6,299 bases of DNA from Anaerolinea sp. (GTDB lineage: Bacteria > Chloroflexota > Anaerolineae > JAAEKA01), in NCBI GenBank assembly GCA_014879765.1, contig JACSRL010000121.1:1-6299 (forward strand), read 5' to 3'. The position numbers were made by a program, and so were the translations under genes. Below the pieces are notes generated by a model. It searched no databases. It was given only the letters and a program-made list of their open reading frames with translations, and was not told the DNA's origin. Shown piece after piece: positions 1 to 5,663 of this stretch. Positions within the stretch are counted from its first letter, which is position 1; each line of letters begins with the position of its first letter.

Positions 1-56
1 TTCATGGCGCCATGACCTTGGTCTGCAAGACAAAAACCCGGTTTCTAATGCCGAGC

Positions 57-68
57 CTGAGCAGTTAC
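57..68 (+). repeat. Partial element end related to the 96-164 MITE
   Basis: The 12 bases CTGAGCAGTTAC match the right terminus of the adjacent MITE (CTGAACAGTTAC at 153-164) at 11 of 12 positions and have the same orientation. No matching left end is found between 1 and 56. If this is a true element end, the rest of that element lies beyond the left edge of the window. The rest of 1-95 holds no gene that I can support. It has a perfect 14-bp palindrome at 2-15 (TCATGGCGCCATGA) and a short AAACC/GGTTT palindrome at 34-44, both possibly parts of dispersed repeats. Confidence 0.35.
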
Positions 69-95
69 GGGTTGGGGTGCATTCAAAACGGATTG

Positions 96-164
96 GTACC
101 TATTCAGCCGTAGGTGCCGGGCACTTGAATCTACAGCGCAAGTGCCCGGCACCTGAACAGTTAC
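96..164. mobile_element. 69-bp MITE-like hairpin element with 8-bp target duplication
   Basis: The left end GTACCTATTCAG (96-107) and the right end CTGAACAGTTAC (153-164) are inverted repeats matching at 10 of 12 positions. Inside them, 112-127 (AGGTGCCGGGCACTTG) and 139-154 (CAAGTGCCCGGCACCT) form a perfect 16-bp stem around an 11-base loop. The element is bordered immediately on both sides by the direct repeat ACGGATTG (88-95 and 165-172), and identity stops exactly at the element ends, as expected for a target-site duplication. It is far too short to encode a transposase, so it would need one in trans. IS66-family elements are known to make 8-bp duplications and to have ends starting GTAA, so a relative of that family is a reasonable but unproven parent. 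The alternative is a REP-type palindrome, but the exact flanking duplication favours a MITE. Confidence 0.72.
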
Positions 165-165
165 A

Positions 166-320
166 CGGATTGAACCGACGAGACTGCGAACGGCGCCGCA
201 TCGGCCGAGTCCTGCCAGCGAAGCCCTTTGCCGCCAAAAACCTGGCATAGTTGCAACCGGCCGGCTTTGCCGTCCGAAGTCTGGGCGTCAACCCGTTCTG
301 AACACATCCGCTATCGAACG
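166..320 (-). ncRNA. Candidate small structured RNA (speculative)
   Basis: A well-formed promoter at 327-355 on the minus strand fires into this stretch, which has no convincing protein gene. Read on the minus strand it can fold into one long rod of nested pairings: 306-310 with 166-170 (CGGAT/ATCCG), 293-298 with 188-193 (GAACGG/CCGTTC), 258-263 with 202-207 (CGGCCG, 6 bp), 242-247 with 213-218 (TGCCAG/CTGGCA) and 235-238 with 227-230. The overall shape is that of a stem interrupted by internal loops, loosely like 6S RNA, but I see no family-specific sequence motif. The last pairing strand lies in the MITE target duplication. In the sequence before insertion it would have been followed directly by TTTT (88-85 on the minus strand), a plausible 3' end. 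GC-rich DNA folds easily by chance. The transcript could instead be the leader of a gene beyond the left edge. Confidence 0.22.
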
Positions 321-326
321 GTGCGC

Positions 327-355
327 ATTATACCAGCATGTGTATTATTACACAA
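327..355 (-). promoter_or_regulatory. Leftward sigma70-like promoter
   Basis: On the minus strand, TTGTGT (355-350) is followed after exactly 17 bp by a perfect TATAAT (332-327) and then GCGCAC. This matches the layout of the other three promoters in the window, including the GCG immediately after the -10. Transcription would begin near 319-322 and run toward the left edge. It diverges from the promoter at 439-467. No gene downstream is recognisable inside the window. Confidence 0.55.
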
Positions 356-438
356 ACCAAAACAAGCAAGATGCTTGATCCGCACTGCCAGACCCCGCCA
401 CAGCTCGCACCCGCCGGCTGAGCAGTTGCGCCGCCGGT

Positions 439-467
439 TTGCCGCCTGGCGCAGCGCAGTTTATAAT
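439..467 (+). promoter_or_regulatory. Promoter of the O-antigen ligase-like gene
   Basis: TTGCCG (439-444), a 17-bp spacer and a perfect TATAAT (462-467) followed by GCGCC. The predicted start of transcription (about 473-475) is only 4-6 bases before the ATG at 479, and there is no Shine-Dalgarno sequence, so the message should be leaderless or nearly so. The 83 bp between this promoter and the divergent one (356-438) hold no gene. Confidence 0.65.
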
Positions 468-478
468 GCGCCACGACT

Positions 479-1837
479 ATGACGCAGCCCGACTCTCCTT
501 CCACCCTTCCCCCTGAACCCGTTGCGGCGCCGGCCGCGCCCGACCGGGGCTCCTCCGACTCGCTCGCGTTGGCTTTCCTGGTCGCGTGTGGGCTGTTGGC
601 CGCGCCCCTGCTCTTTGCGGCCCGCCTGCCGCAGGGGCTGCTGGCGATCATCGCCCTGGCGCTGCTGGCCGTTTTCGTGGCGCGCGGCCTGCTCACCCGC
701 TCCCTCCTGCCGCGCACAGCCGTCGATTGGCCCAATCTGCTGCTGCTGCTGCTGTTGCCGGTGGGGCTGTGGGCCAGCACCGACCGGGCGACCAGTTGGC
801 CGGTGATCTACAAAGTTGTGGCCGGCTTTGCCATTTTCTACGGGCTGGCCGGGCTGGCCGGCGCCCGCTGGATGCGCACCTTGCCCTGGGCCATGCTGGC
901 CGCCGCGGCCGGCCTGGCGCTGGTGGTCTTGCTGGGCACCAACTGGATGACGGCCAAGCTGTCCTGGATTCCCGACGCCGCCTATGCCCTGCTGCCGCGG
1001 CTCTATCTCCCCTGGCGCACCGAGGGCTTCCATCCCAACGTGGCCGGCGCGGCCATCGCCTGGCTTTTCTTGCCGGCCGTCGCGCTGGCGCTCTGGGCCC
1101 AGGATCGGCGGCTGCAGTTGGCTGCCGCGGCCAGCGCGCTGCTGCTGGGCCTGGTGCTGTTGTTGAGCCAGTCGCGCGGCGCGTGGCTGGGTGTGTCCTT
1201 AGCCCTGCTGGCCATGCCGGTGCTGCGCTATCGCCGCTGGTGGGTGACGGTGGCCGCCCTGCTGGCTGTGGCGCTGGCCATCGGCCTGGTCTGGCGATTT
1301 GGCCTGGCGCAGGGGCTCTTCTTCCCTGCGCCAACCGGCGAGGAGCTGGCTGTCAACACCCTGCCGGGCCGGCTGGAGCTATGGACGCGGGCCCTGGTCA
1401 TGCTGGGGGATTTTGGCCTGTTCGGCATCGGGCCGGGCCAGTTCGAGCAGGTGGTGCTGGTGCTCTATCCCCCCTTCTTCACCGGCCTGCAGGGCAATTT
1501 CTTCCACGCCCACAATCTTTTCTTGCAGGCCGCCATCGATTTCGGCATCCCTGGCTTGATCGCCATGACCGCGCTGCTGCTGGGGGTCGGCGCTGCCATC
1601 GCAGCAGCCACCCGCCAGTGGGCCGCGATCCCCCAGTCTGGCCGGACTCCGGCAGCCTGGGCCGTCGGGGTCTTCGGCAGCCTGACGGCTTTCGTCATGC
1701 ATGGCCTGGTGGACTCCCCGCAGGTGGCGCCGCCGAGCTATGTGCTGCTCTTCGCCCTGTTCGGCGCGGGCATGGCCGCCGCGTCGCAGTTGTTGGCCGA
1801 ACCAGCGGCGGGCCAGACGCCTGAGCCGCCTGCCTGA
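479..1837 (+). CDS. O-antigen ligase/polymerase-like membrane protein (WaaL/Wzy superfamily)
   Basis: A 452-residue polytopic inner-membrane protein of the O-antigen ligase family. These enzymes transfer or polymerise lipid-linked glycans on the outer face of the membrane. After a Pro/Ala-rich cytoplasmic N-terminus (1-28), hydrophobic segments begin at about 29. Family hallmarks are HPNVAG at 185-190, the Arg-containing motif LLSQSRGAWLG at 228-238, GRLELW at 297-302 followed by GLFGIGPGQF at 313-322, and the external-loop motif FFHAHNLFLQ at 341-350 with the conserved His. A further helix pair follows, and a short polar tail begins near 440. The first ATG is chosen because it lies just behind a strong promoter and gives a full family-length protein; there is no Shine-Dalgarno. 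It is followed 14 bp later by a GT-C glycosyltransferase, so the two probably form an operon for an exopolysaccharide or glycoprotein glycan. Ligase and polymerase (Wzy) activity cannot be told apart from sequence. Confidence 0.85.
   Translation: MTQPDSPSTLPPEPVAAPAAPDRGSSDSLALAFLVACGLLAAPLLFAARLPQGLLAIIALALLAVFVARGLLTRSLLPRTAVDWPNLLLLLLLPVGLWASTDRATSWPVIYKVVAGFAIFYGLAGLAGARWMRTLPWAMLAAAAGLALVVLLGTNWMTAKLSWIPDAAYALLPRLYLPWRTEGFHPNVAGAAIAWLFLPAVALALWAQDRRLQLAAAASALLLGLVLLLSQSRGAWLGVSLALLAMPVLRYRRWWVTVAALLAVALAIGLVWRFGLAQGLFFPAPTGEELAVNTLPGRLELWTRALVMLGDFGLFGIGPGQFEQVVLVLYPPFFTGLQGNFFHAHNLFLQAAIDFGIPGLIAMTALLLGVGAAIAAATRQWAAIPQSGRTPAAWAVGVFGSLTAFVMHGLVDSPQVAPPSYVLLFALFGAGMAAASQLLAEPAAGQTPEPPA
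737..754 (+). repeat. (CTG)6 trinucleotide run inside the ligase gene
   Basis: Six consecutive in-frame CTG codons, followed by TTG, encode a leucine run at residues 87-93 within a membrane helix. Change in copy number would alter helix length by whole residues without shifting the frame. It may simply reflect the strong CTG preference of this genome. Confidence 0.6.
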
Positions 1838-1851
1838 ACCCGCTCTACCCC

Positions 1852-3417
1852 ATGACCGCTCGCCGCGCCCTGCCTCGGATCGAGCCTTTGCTTCTGGGAC
1901 TGCTGACCGTGGCCGCTTTGGCCCTGCGTCTGTGGGGCTTGGGGGGCCGCCCTCTGCTCTCCGACGAGAGCAGCAGCTTTTACTTCTCCCAACTGCCGCT
2001 GGCTACGCTGCTGGGCTCGCTCTGTGATCCCCATCCACCGGGCTACTATCTGTTGCTGCGCGGCGCGGCCGCGCTGGGCCAGAGCGAGAGCTGGCTGCGG
2101 CTGCCATCGGCGCTGGCCGGCGCGCTGGCCGTGCCGCTGACCTGGGCCGTGGCCCGGCTGGCAGGAGCAGCCACCCTGCCGCGGACTGTGCGCACTGCTC
2201 ACTGGCCCGGCCAGGCCGGGCTGCTGGCCGCGGCGCTGGTGGCCTTCGCCCCCCTGGCGGTCTGGTACAGCCAGGAGGTGCGCGCCTATGCCCTGCTCTC
2301 GCTGCTGACCCTGGGCATGACCTGGGCAGGGCTGCGCTGGCGTCTGCGGCCAACTCTGCCCGCCGCGCTGGTCTTTCTTGTGCTTGGCTGGCTGGCGCTG
2401 TGGACCGAGTATGGCGCGCTGGTCATCCTGGCCGGCCTCAATCTGTTCCTGCTCAGCGGCTGGCCGTGGCGACCCGGCGCGGCCCGTCCGCCCGGCGTGA
2501 CGCGGCGCTGGCTGGCGCTGCAAGCCGCGTTGCTGGCGCCCTTCGCGCTCTGGTGGCTGCTGTCGGCGCAGCGGCTGGCGTTGAGCCGCATGTCGTACCA
2601 GGCTATCTTCCTGGCGGTGCAGGCGCAGGGCCTGGGGCTGGCGTGGACCCCGCAGCAGGCCGGCGCCATGATCCGGGTCATCGTCCTGGCGGCGGCCGCG
2701 CTGGGGCTGGCGTTGGCGCTGGCCGTGCGGCAGAGCGGCCGGGTGCGACGCTGGCTGGGCAGCCCGTGGGTAGCTGCCCTCCTGCTGGCGCTGGTGGTGG
2801 GGCTGGCCTTGCTGGGCGCGCTGCCCCGCCTCTACACCGTCAAGCGCCATCTCAACGCCCTGCTGCCCTTCGTCTCCATGGCTGCGGCCTGGGCGTTGCT
2901 GGCCGGCCGCGATGCGGCCGGCCGCCTGAGCCTGGCGCGCCGCCTGGCGGCCGGCGGCGTCATCGCCCTGCTGCTGGCGTTGAGCCTGGCCATGCCCCGG
3001 CTGGCGCCTGAGCCGGCCTGGCGCGCGGCCGTGGCCACTCTGCACGAGCAGTGGCAGCCCGGCGACGCCATCTGGGTGGACGAGCTGGACGCGCCGGTCT
3101 TTGCCTACTACTGGGGCGAGGCCCGCTGGGAGGGCTGGCAGCCGCTGCGGGCCCGCGATCTGGCCGCGCTGGAGGCGGTACCTGAGAGACAGCGTGTCTG
3201 GCTGGTCGGCAGCATCACCCCCTACCGCGACCTGCGCCAGACCCTGCCGCCGGGCTTTGCCGGCCAGCGGTTCGCCAGTCAAAGCTTCGCCTGGCGCGAC
3301 CTGGCGCTGACCGCCTACGACGCCAGCGCCGCGCCGCAGCCGGTGATCGATCCGCCGCTGGCGCTGCGCTGGGGGCTGGACATTCTCTCGCCGCTGGATG
3401 TCACATGCCAGCCATGA
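1852..3417 (+). CDS. GT-C fold glycosyltransferase, GT39/PMT-like membrane protein
   Basis: A 521-residue integral membrane protein resembling the dolichyl/polyprenyl-phosphate-mannose-protein mannosyltransferase (GT39) group of GT-C enzymes. These use lipid-phosphate sugars to glycosylate acceptors on the outer membrane face. After a first helix (about 11-27), the first external loop carries the acidic pair SDES (Asp38-Glu39) expected of the catalytic site, followed by DPHPPGYY (59-66), another family signature. WYSQEVRAYAL (138-148) is also typical. Further hydrophobic segments run to about residue 380, including the stretch after YTVKRH that is common in this family. The last ~135 residues are soluble and probably extracytoplasmic. 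The start lies 14 bp after the ligase stop with no Shine-Dalgarno, which suggests translation coupled to the upstream gene. No terminator separates it from rsfS, but rsfS has its own promoter just past this stop. The acceptor and sugar are unknown. Confidence 0.82.
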   Translation: MTARRALPRIEPLLLGLLTVAALALRLWGLGGRPLLSDESSSFYFSQLPLATLLGSLCDPHPPGYYLLLRGAAALGQSESWLRLPSALAGALAVPLTWAVARLAGAATLPRTVRTAHWPGQAGLLAAALVAFAPLAVWYSQEVRAYALLSLLTLGMTWAGLRWRLRPTLPAALVFLVLGWLALWTEYGALVILAGLNLFLLSGWPWRPGAARPPGVTRRWLALQAALLAPFALWWLLSAQRLALSRMSYQAIFLAVQAQGLGLAWTPQQAGAMIRVIVLAAAALGLALALAVRQSGRVRRWLGSPWVAALLLALVVGLALLGALPRLYTVKRHLNALLPFVSMAAAWALLAGRDAAGRLSLARRLAAGGVIALLLALSLAMPRLAPEPAWRAAVATLHEQWQPGDAIWVDELDAPVFAYYWGEARWEGWQPLRARDLAALEAVPERQRVWLVGSITPYRDLRQTLPPGFAGQRFASQSFAWRDLALTAYDASAAPQPVIDPPLALRWGLDILSPLDVTCQP

Positions 3418-3421
3418 TGCC

Positions 3422-3450
3422 TTGTCCAAACTGGCGCCCTGTGCTAGAAT
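3422..3450 (+). promoter_or_regulatory. rsfS promoter
   Basis: TTGTCC (3422-3427), a 17-bp spacer and TAGAAT (3445-3450) followed by GCGCC, starting only 5 bp after the upstream stop codon. Predicted transcription start is near 3457, giving a leader of about 80 bases. The leader includes a small hairpin at 3498-3510 (CGGTC/GACCG) just before the ribosome binding site. Confidence 0.6.
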
Positions 3451-3524
3451 GCGCCCCACAGCCGTGAATTAACCCGTATCACCCGCATTGCTGGGGCCGG
3501 TCTCCGACCGTGCCCGCCCGTCAC

Positions 3525-3530
3525 AGGAGA
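3525..3530 (+). promoter_or_regulatory. Shine-Dalgarno that fixes the CTG start of rsfS
   Basis: AGGAGA lies 7 bases before the CTG at 3538. It is the best ribosome binding sequence in the plus-strand block. No ATG, GTG or TTG in the rsfS frame lies at an acceptable distance, so this site points to CTG as the initiator. Confidence 0.65.
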
Positions 3531-3537
3531 AGGAACC

Positions 3538-3885
3538 CTGAACCCCACAGAATTAGCCCACAAGATCGTCGACCTGGCCGAGGACAAGCAGGCCGTGGAC
3601 ATCACCCTGCTCGACCTGGGCAAGGTTTCCGTGTTGGCCGACTATTTCGTCATCTGCACGGCCGAGAGCAGCCGGCAGACCATCGCGATCCTCGACTCCG
3701 TGGCCGCCGAGCTGAAAAAAGCTGGCGTGTTGCCGCTGCATCCGGCCGAAGGGGACCCCACCGCCGGCTGGACGTTGCTGGACTACGGCGACGTGGTGGT
3801 ACACGTCTTTGATGCAGCCACGCGCAGCTTCTACAATCTGGAGCAACTGTGGAAGGACGCGCCGGTGGTGCTGAAGATGCAATAG
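3538..3885 (+). CDS. rsfS: Ribosome silencing factor RsfS (DUF143/Iojap family)
   Basis: A 115-residue protein of the RsfS/Iojap family. The family binds ribosomal protein uL14 on the large subunit and blocks joining of the 30S subunit, shutting translation down when nutrients are short. Visible family features are the N-terminal helix ELAHKIVDLAEDK (5-17), DITLLDLGKVSVLADYFVI (21-39) and the following SSRQT (44-48), and the C-terminal GWTLLDYGDVVVHVFDAATR stretch ending in FYNLEQLW. The family's usual length and its N-terminal helix are only obtained if translation begins at the CTG at 3538. The first conventional in-frame start, GTG at 3595, would delete 19 residues including that helix. 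The gene is a separate unit with its own promoter, and no nadD partner is present. Transcription ends at the hairpin at 3921-3970. Identity is secure; the CTG start is an inference from homology and the Shine-Dalgarno. Confidence 0.93.
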   Translation: MNPTELAHKIVDLAEDKQAVDITLLDLGKVSVLADYFVICTAESSRQTIAILDSVAAELKKAGVLPLHPAEGDPTAGWTLLDYGDVVVHVFDAATRSFYNLEQLWKDAPVVLKMQ

Positions 3886-3900
3886 GGCGGGGCCCGCCGG

Positions 3901-3912
3901 CTGAGCCGTTAC
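3901..3912 (+). repeat. Solo copy of the dispersed CTGARCMGTTAC motif
   Basis: CTGAGCCGTTAC matches the partial element end at 57-68 at 11 of 12 bases and lies in the only other sizeable plus-strand intergenic gap. A further degenerate copy, CTGAGCAGTTGC, is at 418-429. No partner end is seen nearby, so this may be a relic of an element end or a chance match. Confidence 0.25.
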
Positions 3913-3920
3913 CCCTGACG

Positions 3921-3970
3921 AAAAAAAGCAGTGGGTGTGCAGGACAAGCTGCACACCCACTGCTTTTTTT
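3921..3970. terminator. Bidirectional intrinsic terminator between rsfS and ndk
   Basis: A perfect 22-bp inverted repeat (3921-3942 and 3949-3970) with the six-base loop GACAAG. The left arm starts with seven A and the right arm ends with seven T, so a GC-rich stem followed by a U-run is produced on both strands. It lies 36 bp after the rsfS stop and 21 bp after the ndk stop and serves both convergent genes. Confidence 0.95.
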
Positions 3971-3990
3971 ACTTCCTGGCGGCGGGTTCT

Positions 3991-4440
3991 CTACTCATAG
4001 ATCCAGCCATCGATCACCCGCTGGTAGCTGAGCAGCTCCCCTTCGGCGAACCAGAGCGCCAGCTCCTGGGCGGCGGTTTCGGGGCCGTCGGAGCCGTGTA
4101 CCAGGTTGAAGCCGATGTCCATGGCAAAGTCGGCGCGGATGGTGCCGGGTGCGGCCTTGCCAGGGGCCGTGGCGCCCAGGGTGGCGCGCGTGATGGCGAT
4201 GGCGTCCTTGCCCTCCAGGGCGATGACCACGACGGGGCCGGAGGTGATGAACCGGATCAGGCCGGCGAAGAAGGGCTTGCCTTCATGCACGGCGTAGTGT
4301 TGCCGCGCCAGCTCATCGCTGACCTGGATCAGCTTCATGCCGGCGACGCGCAGGCCGCGGCGCTCCAGGCGGGTGATGATCTCGCCGATCAGGCCACGTT
4401 GAATGGCGTCGGGCTTGAGGATAACGAGGGTGCGTTCCAT
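3991..4440 (-). CDS. ndk: Nucleoside diphosphate kinase
   Basis: A 149-residue cytoplasmic enzyme that moves the gamma phosphate from ATP to other (deoxy)nucleoside diphosphates through a phosphohistidine intermediate. The N-terminus MERTLVILKPDA carries the invariant Lys9 and the KPDA motif. YAVHEGKPFFAGLIRFITSG (49-68) and VVVIALEGKDAI (70-81) follow, and then the TLGATAPGKAAPGTIRADF stretch (88-105). The active-site histidine is His115 in NLVHGSDG. The C-terminus ends with the typical ELLSYQRVIDGWIYE. Length is usual for the family. The ATG has a clear AAGGAG (4452-4447) six bases before it, and a promoter is present further upstream. It shares a strand with the deacetylase gene but has its own promoter. 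No key residue is missing. Confidence 0.98.
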   Translation of the reverse strand: MERTLVILKPDAIQRGLIGEIITRLERRGLRVAGMKLIQVSDELARQHYAVHEGKPFFAGLIRFITSGPVVVIALEGKDAIAITRATLGATAPGKAAPGTIRADFAMDIGFNLVHGSDGPETAAQELALWFAEGELLSYQRVIDGWIYE

Positions 4441-4446
4441 GAGATG

Positions 4447-4452
4447 CTCCTT
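4447..4452 (-). promoter_or_regulatory. Shine-Dalgarno of ndk
   Basis: AAGGAG on the minus strand, six bases before the ndk ATG. It confirms this start. Confidence 0.85.
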
Positions 4453-4494
4453 GGGGATTTTTTGACTGTTGCGTGCAGGGAACTCGGAAGCCGC

Positions 4495-4523
4495 ATTTTA
4501 GCACGACCTGGCGCGGTCGGCAA
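4495..4523 (-). promoter_or_regulatory. ndk promoter
   Basis: On the minus strand TTGCCG (4523-4518), a 17-bp spacer and TAAAAT (4500-4495) followed by GCGG. The predicted start near 4488 gives a leader of about 47 bases with the Shine-Dalgarno at its end. A 6-bp inverted repeat GCAAAG/CTTTGC (4520-4525 and 4539-4544) overlaps the -35 and could be an operator, but it is short. Between this promoter and the deacetylase stop, 4524-4633, no gene is visible. Confidence 0.65.
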
Positions 4524-4633
4524 AGAAACGTCTGTGGGCTTTGCTGGCTCGGTCGGCCCCTGCCGGGGTGCTGCGCAAAGACCGGCCAGAGCACCACAAG
4601 CTATTGTTGAACTGTTCCCCCGGTCTTGCCGCG

Positions 4634-5659
4634 TCAGAGGGCGTGCGCCTGGCGCACTTGGGCCAGCAGGCTGCTGGCATCGCGCTCCTCCCACGGGCAG
4701 GGGCCCAGGGGATCGTCGAGCTGCGGGCTGTGGCCGCTGAGCTGGCGCAGGGTGTTGCGCACCGCGTGGGCCAGCACCTCCAGATGATAGCCCCCCTCCA
4801 GCGTGAAGACCACGCGCCCCGCGCACAGCTCGTCAGCCAGCGCCAACAGCCGGGCCACCAGCGCGGCATAGCCGGGGATGCTGAGCTGCATGCTGGCCAG
4901 CGGATCGTTCCAATGGGCGTCGTAGCCGGCCGAGACCAGGATCAGCTCCGGCTGGAAGCGGCGGGCGGCCGGCGCCAGGATCGTGTCGAAGGCCGCGGCA
5001 TAGCCGGCATCGCCCACGCCGGCCGGGAAGGGGACGTTGACAGTGGCGCCCGCGCCGGCGTCACGGCCGGTCTCCCGCCAGTGGCCAGATCCGGGGTAGT
5101 AGGGATATTGATGCGTGCTGAAGAAGAGCACGCTGCCATCCCCGTAGAAGGCGTCCTGCGTGCCGTTGCCGTGGTGTACGTCGAAATCGACGATCAGCAC
5201 CCGCTGGATCCCATGCTCAGCCTGAGCCGCGCGCGCGGCGATGGCCACGTTGTTGTAGAGGCAAAAGCCCATAGCGCGCTCAGGGGTGGCATGATGGCCG
5301 GGCGGCCGCACCAGGGCGAAGCCGTTGGCTGCCCGGCCCTCCAGCACCGCGTCCACCAGGTTGCATAGCCCGCCGGCGGCCAGCCGGGCGGCCTGCTCCG
5401 AATCGCTGCCCACGTAGGTGTCGGCGTCCAGGTGGGTGTTGCGCTGGGCGGCCCGCGCCACCGTGGCCAGGTGCCGGCGGCTGTGGACGCGCAGCAGTTG
5501 CGCATCGCTGGCCGGCGTGCTGGGGCTTTCGTGCAGCGCGGCCAGGATGCCGTCCCCTTGCAGCAGCTCCCAGGTTCCCGCCAGCCGCTGGCGATTCTCG
5601 GGATGGCCCGGCAGATGGTGGCGCAGGTTGAAGGGGTCGTAGCAGTAGGCGGTGGTCAT
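4634..5659 (-). CDS. Histone deacetylase-family (arginase-fold) deacetylase
   Basis: A 341-residue zinc hydrolase of the class II HDAC / acetylpolyamine amidohydrolase / AcuC superfamily. Members remove acetyl groups from lysines, polyamines or small amides; the bacterial substrate cannot be read from sequence. The N-terminal HPENRQRL (19-26) is the family's substrate-loop signature. RPPGHHATPERAMGFCLYNN (118-137) contains the catalytic His pair 122-123. VDFDVHHGNGTQD (157-169) supplies zinc ligands Asp160 and His162, SAGYDAH (243-249) supplies Asp247, and LEGGY (287-291) provides the catalytic Tyr291. All expected active-site residues are present. The start at 5659 is chosen because homology begins at once after it. 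The frame stays open upstream to 5884, but that part reads through a low-complexity repeat and the end of hppA. No Shine-Dalgarno precedes the ATG. It lies downstream of hppA behind a hairpin; I cannot identify a convincing promoter. Confidence 0.93.
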   Translation of the reverse strand: MTTAYCYDPFNLRHHLPGHPENRQRLAGTWELLQGDGILAALHESPSTPASDAQLLRVHSRRHLATVARAAQRNTHLDADTYVGSDSEQAARLAAGGLCNLVDAVLEGRAANGFALVRPPGHHATPERAMGFCLYNNVAIAARAAQAEHGIQRVLIVDFDVHHGNGTQDAFYGDGSVLFFSTHQYPYYPGSGHWRETGRDAGAGATVNVPFPAGVGDAGYAAAFDTILAPAARRFQPELILVSAGYDAHWNDPLASMQLSIPGYAALVARLLALADELCAGRVVFTLEGGYHLEVLAHAVRNTLRQLSGHSPQLDDPLGPCPWEERDASSLLAQVRQAHAL

Positions 5660-5663
5660 GGGC

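Noticed and set aside
158..182. A GGTTCAATCC string on the minus strand resembling a tRNA/tmRNA T-loop.
   Set aside because: The flanking bases do not form a T-stem, and no acceptor stem or anticodon arm can be found.
218..300. Resemblance of the minus-strand sequence (GGCAAAGCC, GCCAGG) to a cyclic-di-GMP-I riboswitch.
   Set aside because: The characteristic stem with GAAA tetraloop and the receptor sequence are not present, and no downstream gene is in view, so the match is limited to a few bases.
363..377. A 6-bp inverted repeat CAAGCA/TGCTTG between the divergent promoters, as a possible operator.
   Set aside because: It is short, lies outside both promoters' core elements, and has no second copy, so there is too little to call a regulatory site.
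45..482. Short open frames on both strands in the left intergenic region.
   Set aside because: They run across the MITE and the promoters, lack Shine-Dalgarno sites and show no family resemblance.
586..1824. A 412-codon open frame on the plus strand inside the ligase gene.
   Set aside because: It is an out-of-frame shadow with low-complexity Gly/Ala/Arg/Pro content and no recognisable domain. The overlapping frame is clearly the real gene.
1738..3459. A 573-codon open frame on the minus strand opposite the GT-C glycosyltransferase gene.
   Set aside because: Its product is dominated by Gln, Gly, Arg and Ala with no domain or membrane pattern, as expected for the antisense of a GC-rich Leu/Ala-rich gene. 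The plus-strand frame has clear family motifs.
4578..4627. An AAGACCGG/CCGGTCTT inverted repeat after the deacetylase stop as a terminator.
   Set aside because: The 34-base loop is large and neither side has a T-run, so intrinsic termination is not supported.
3931..4740. A 269-codon plus-strand frame opposite ndk.
   Set aside because: It begins inside the terminator hairpin and is the antisense of ndk, which has every catalytic residue.
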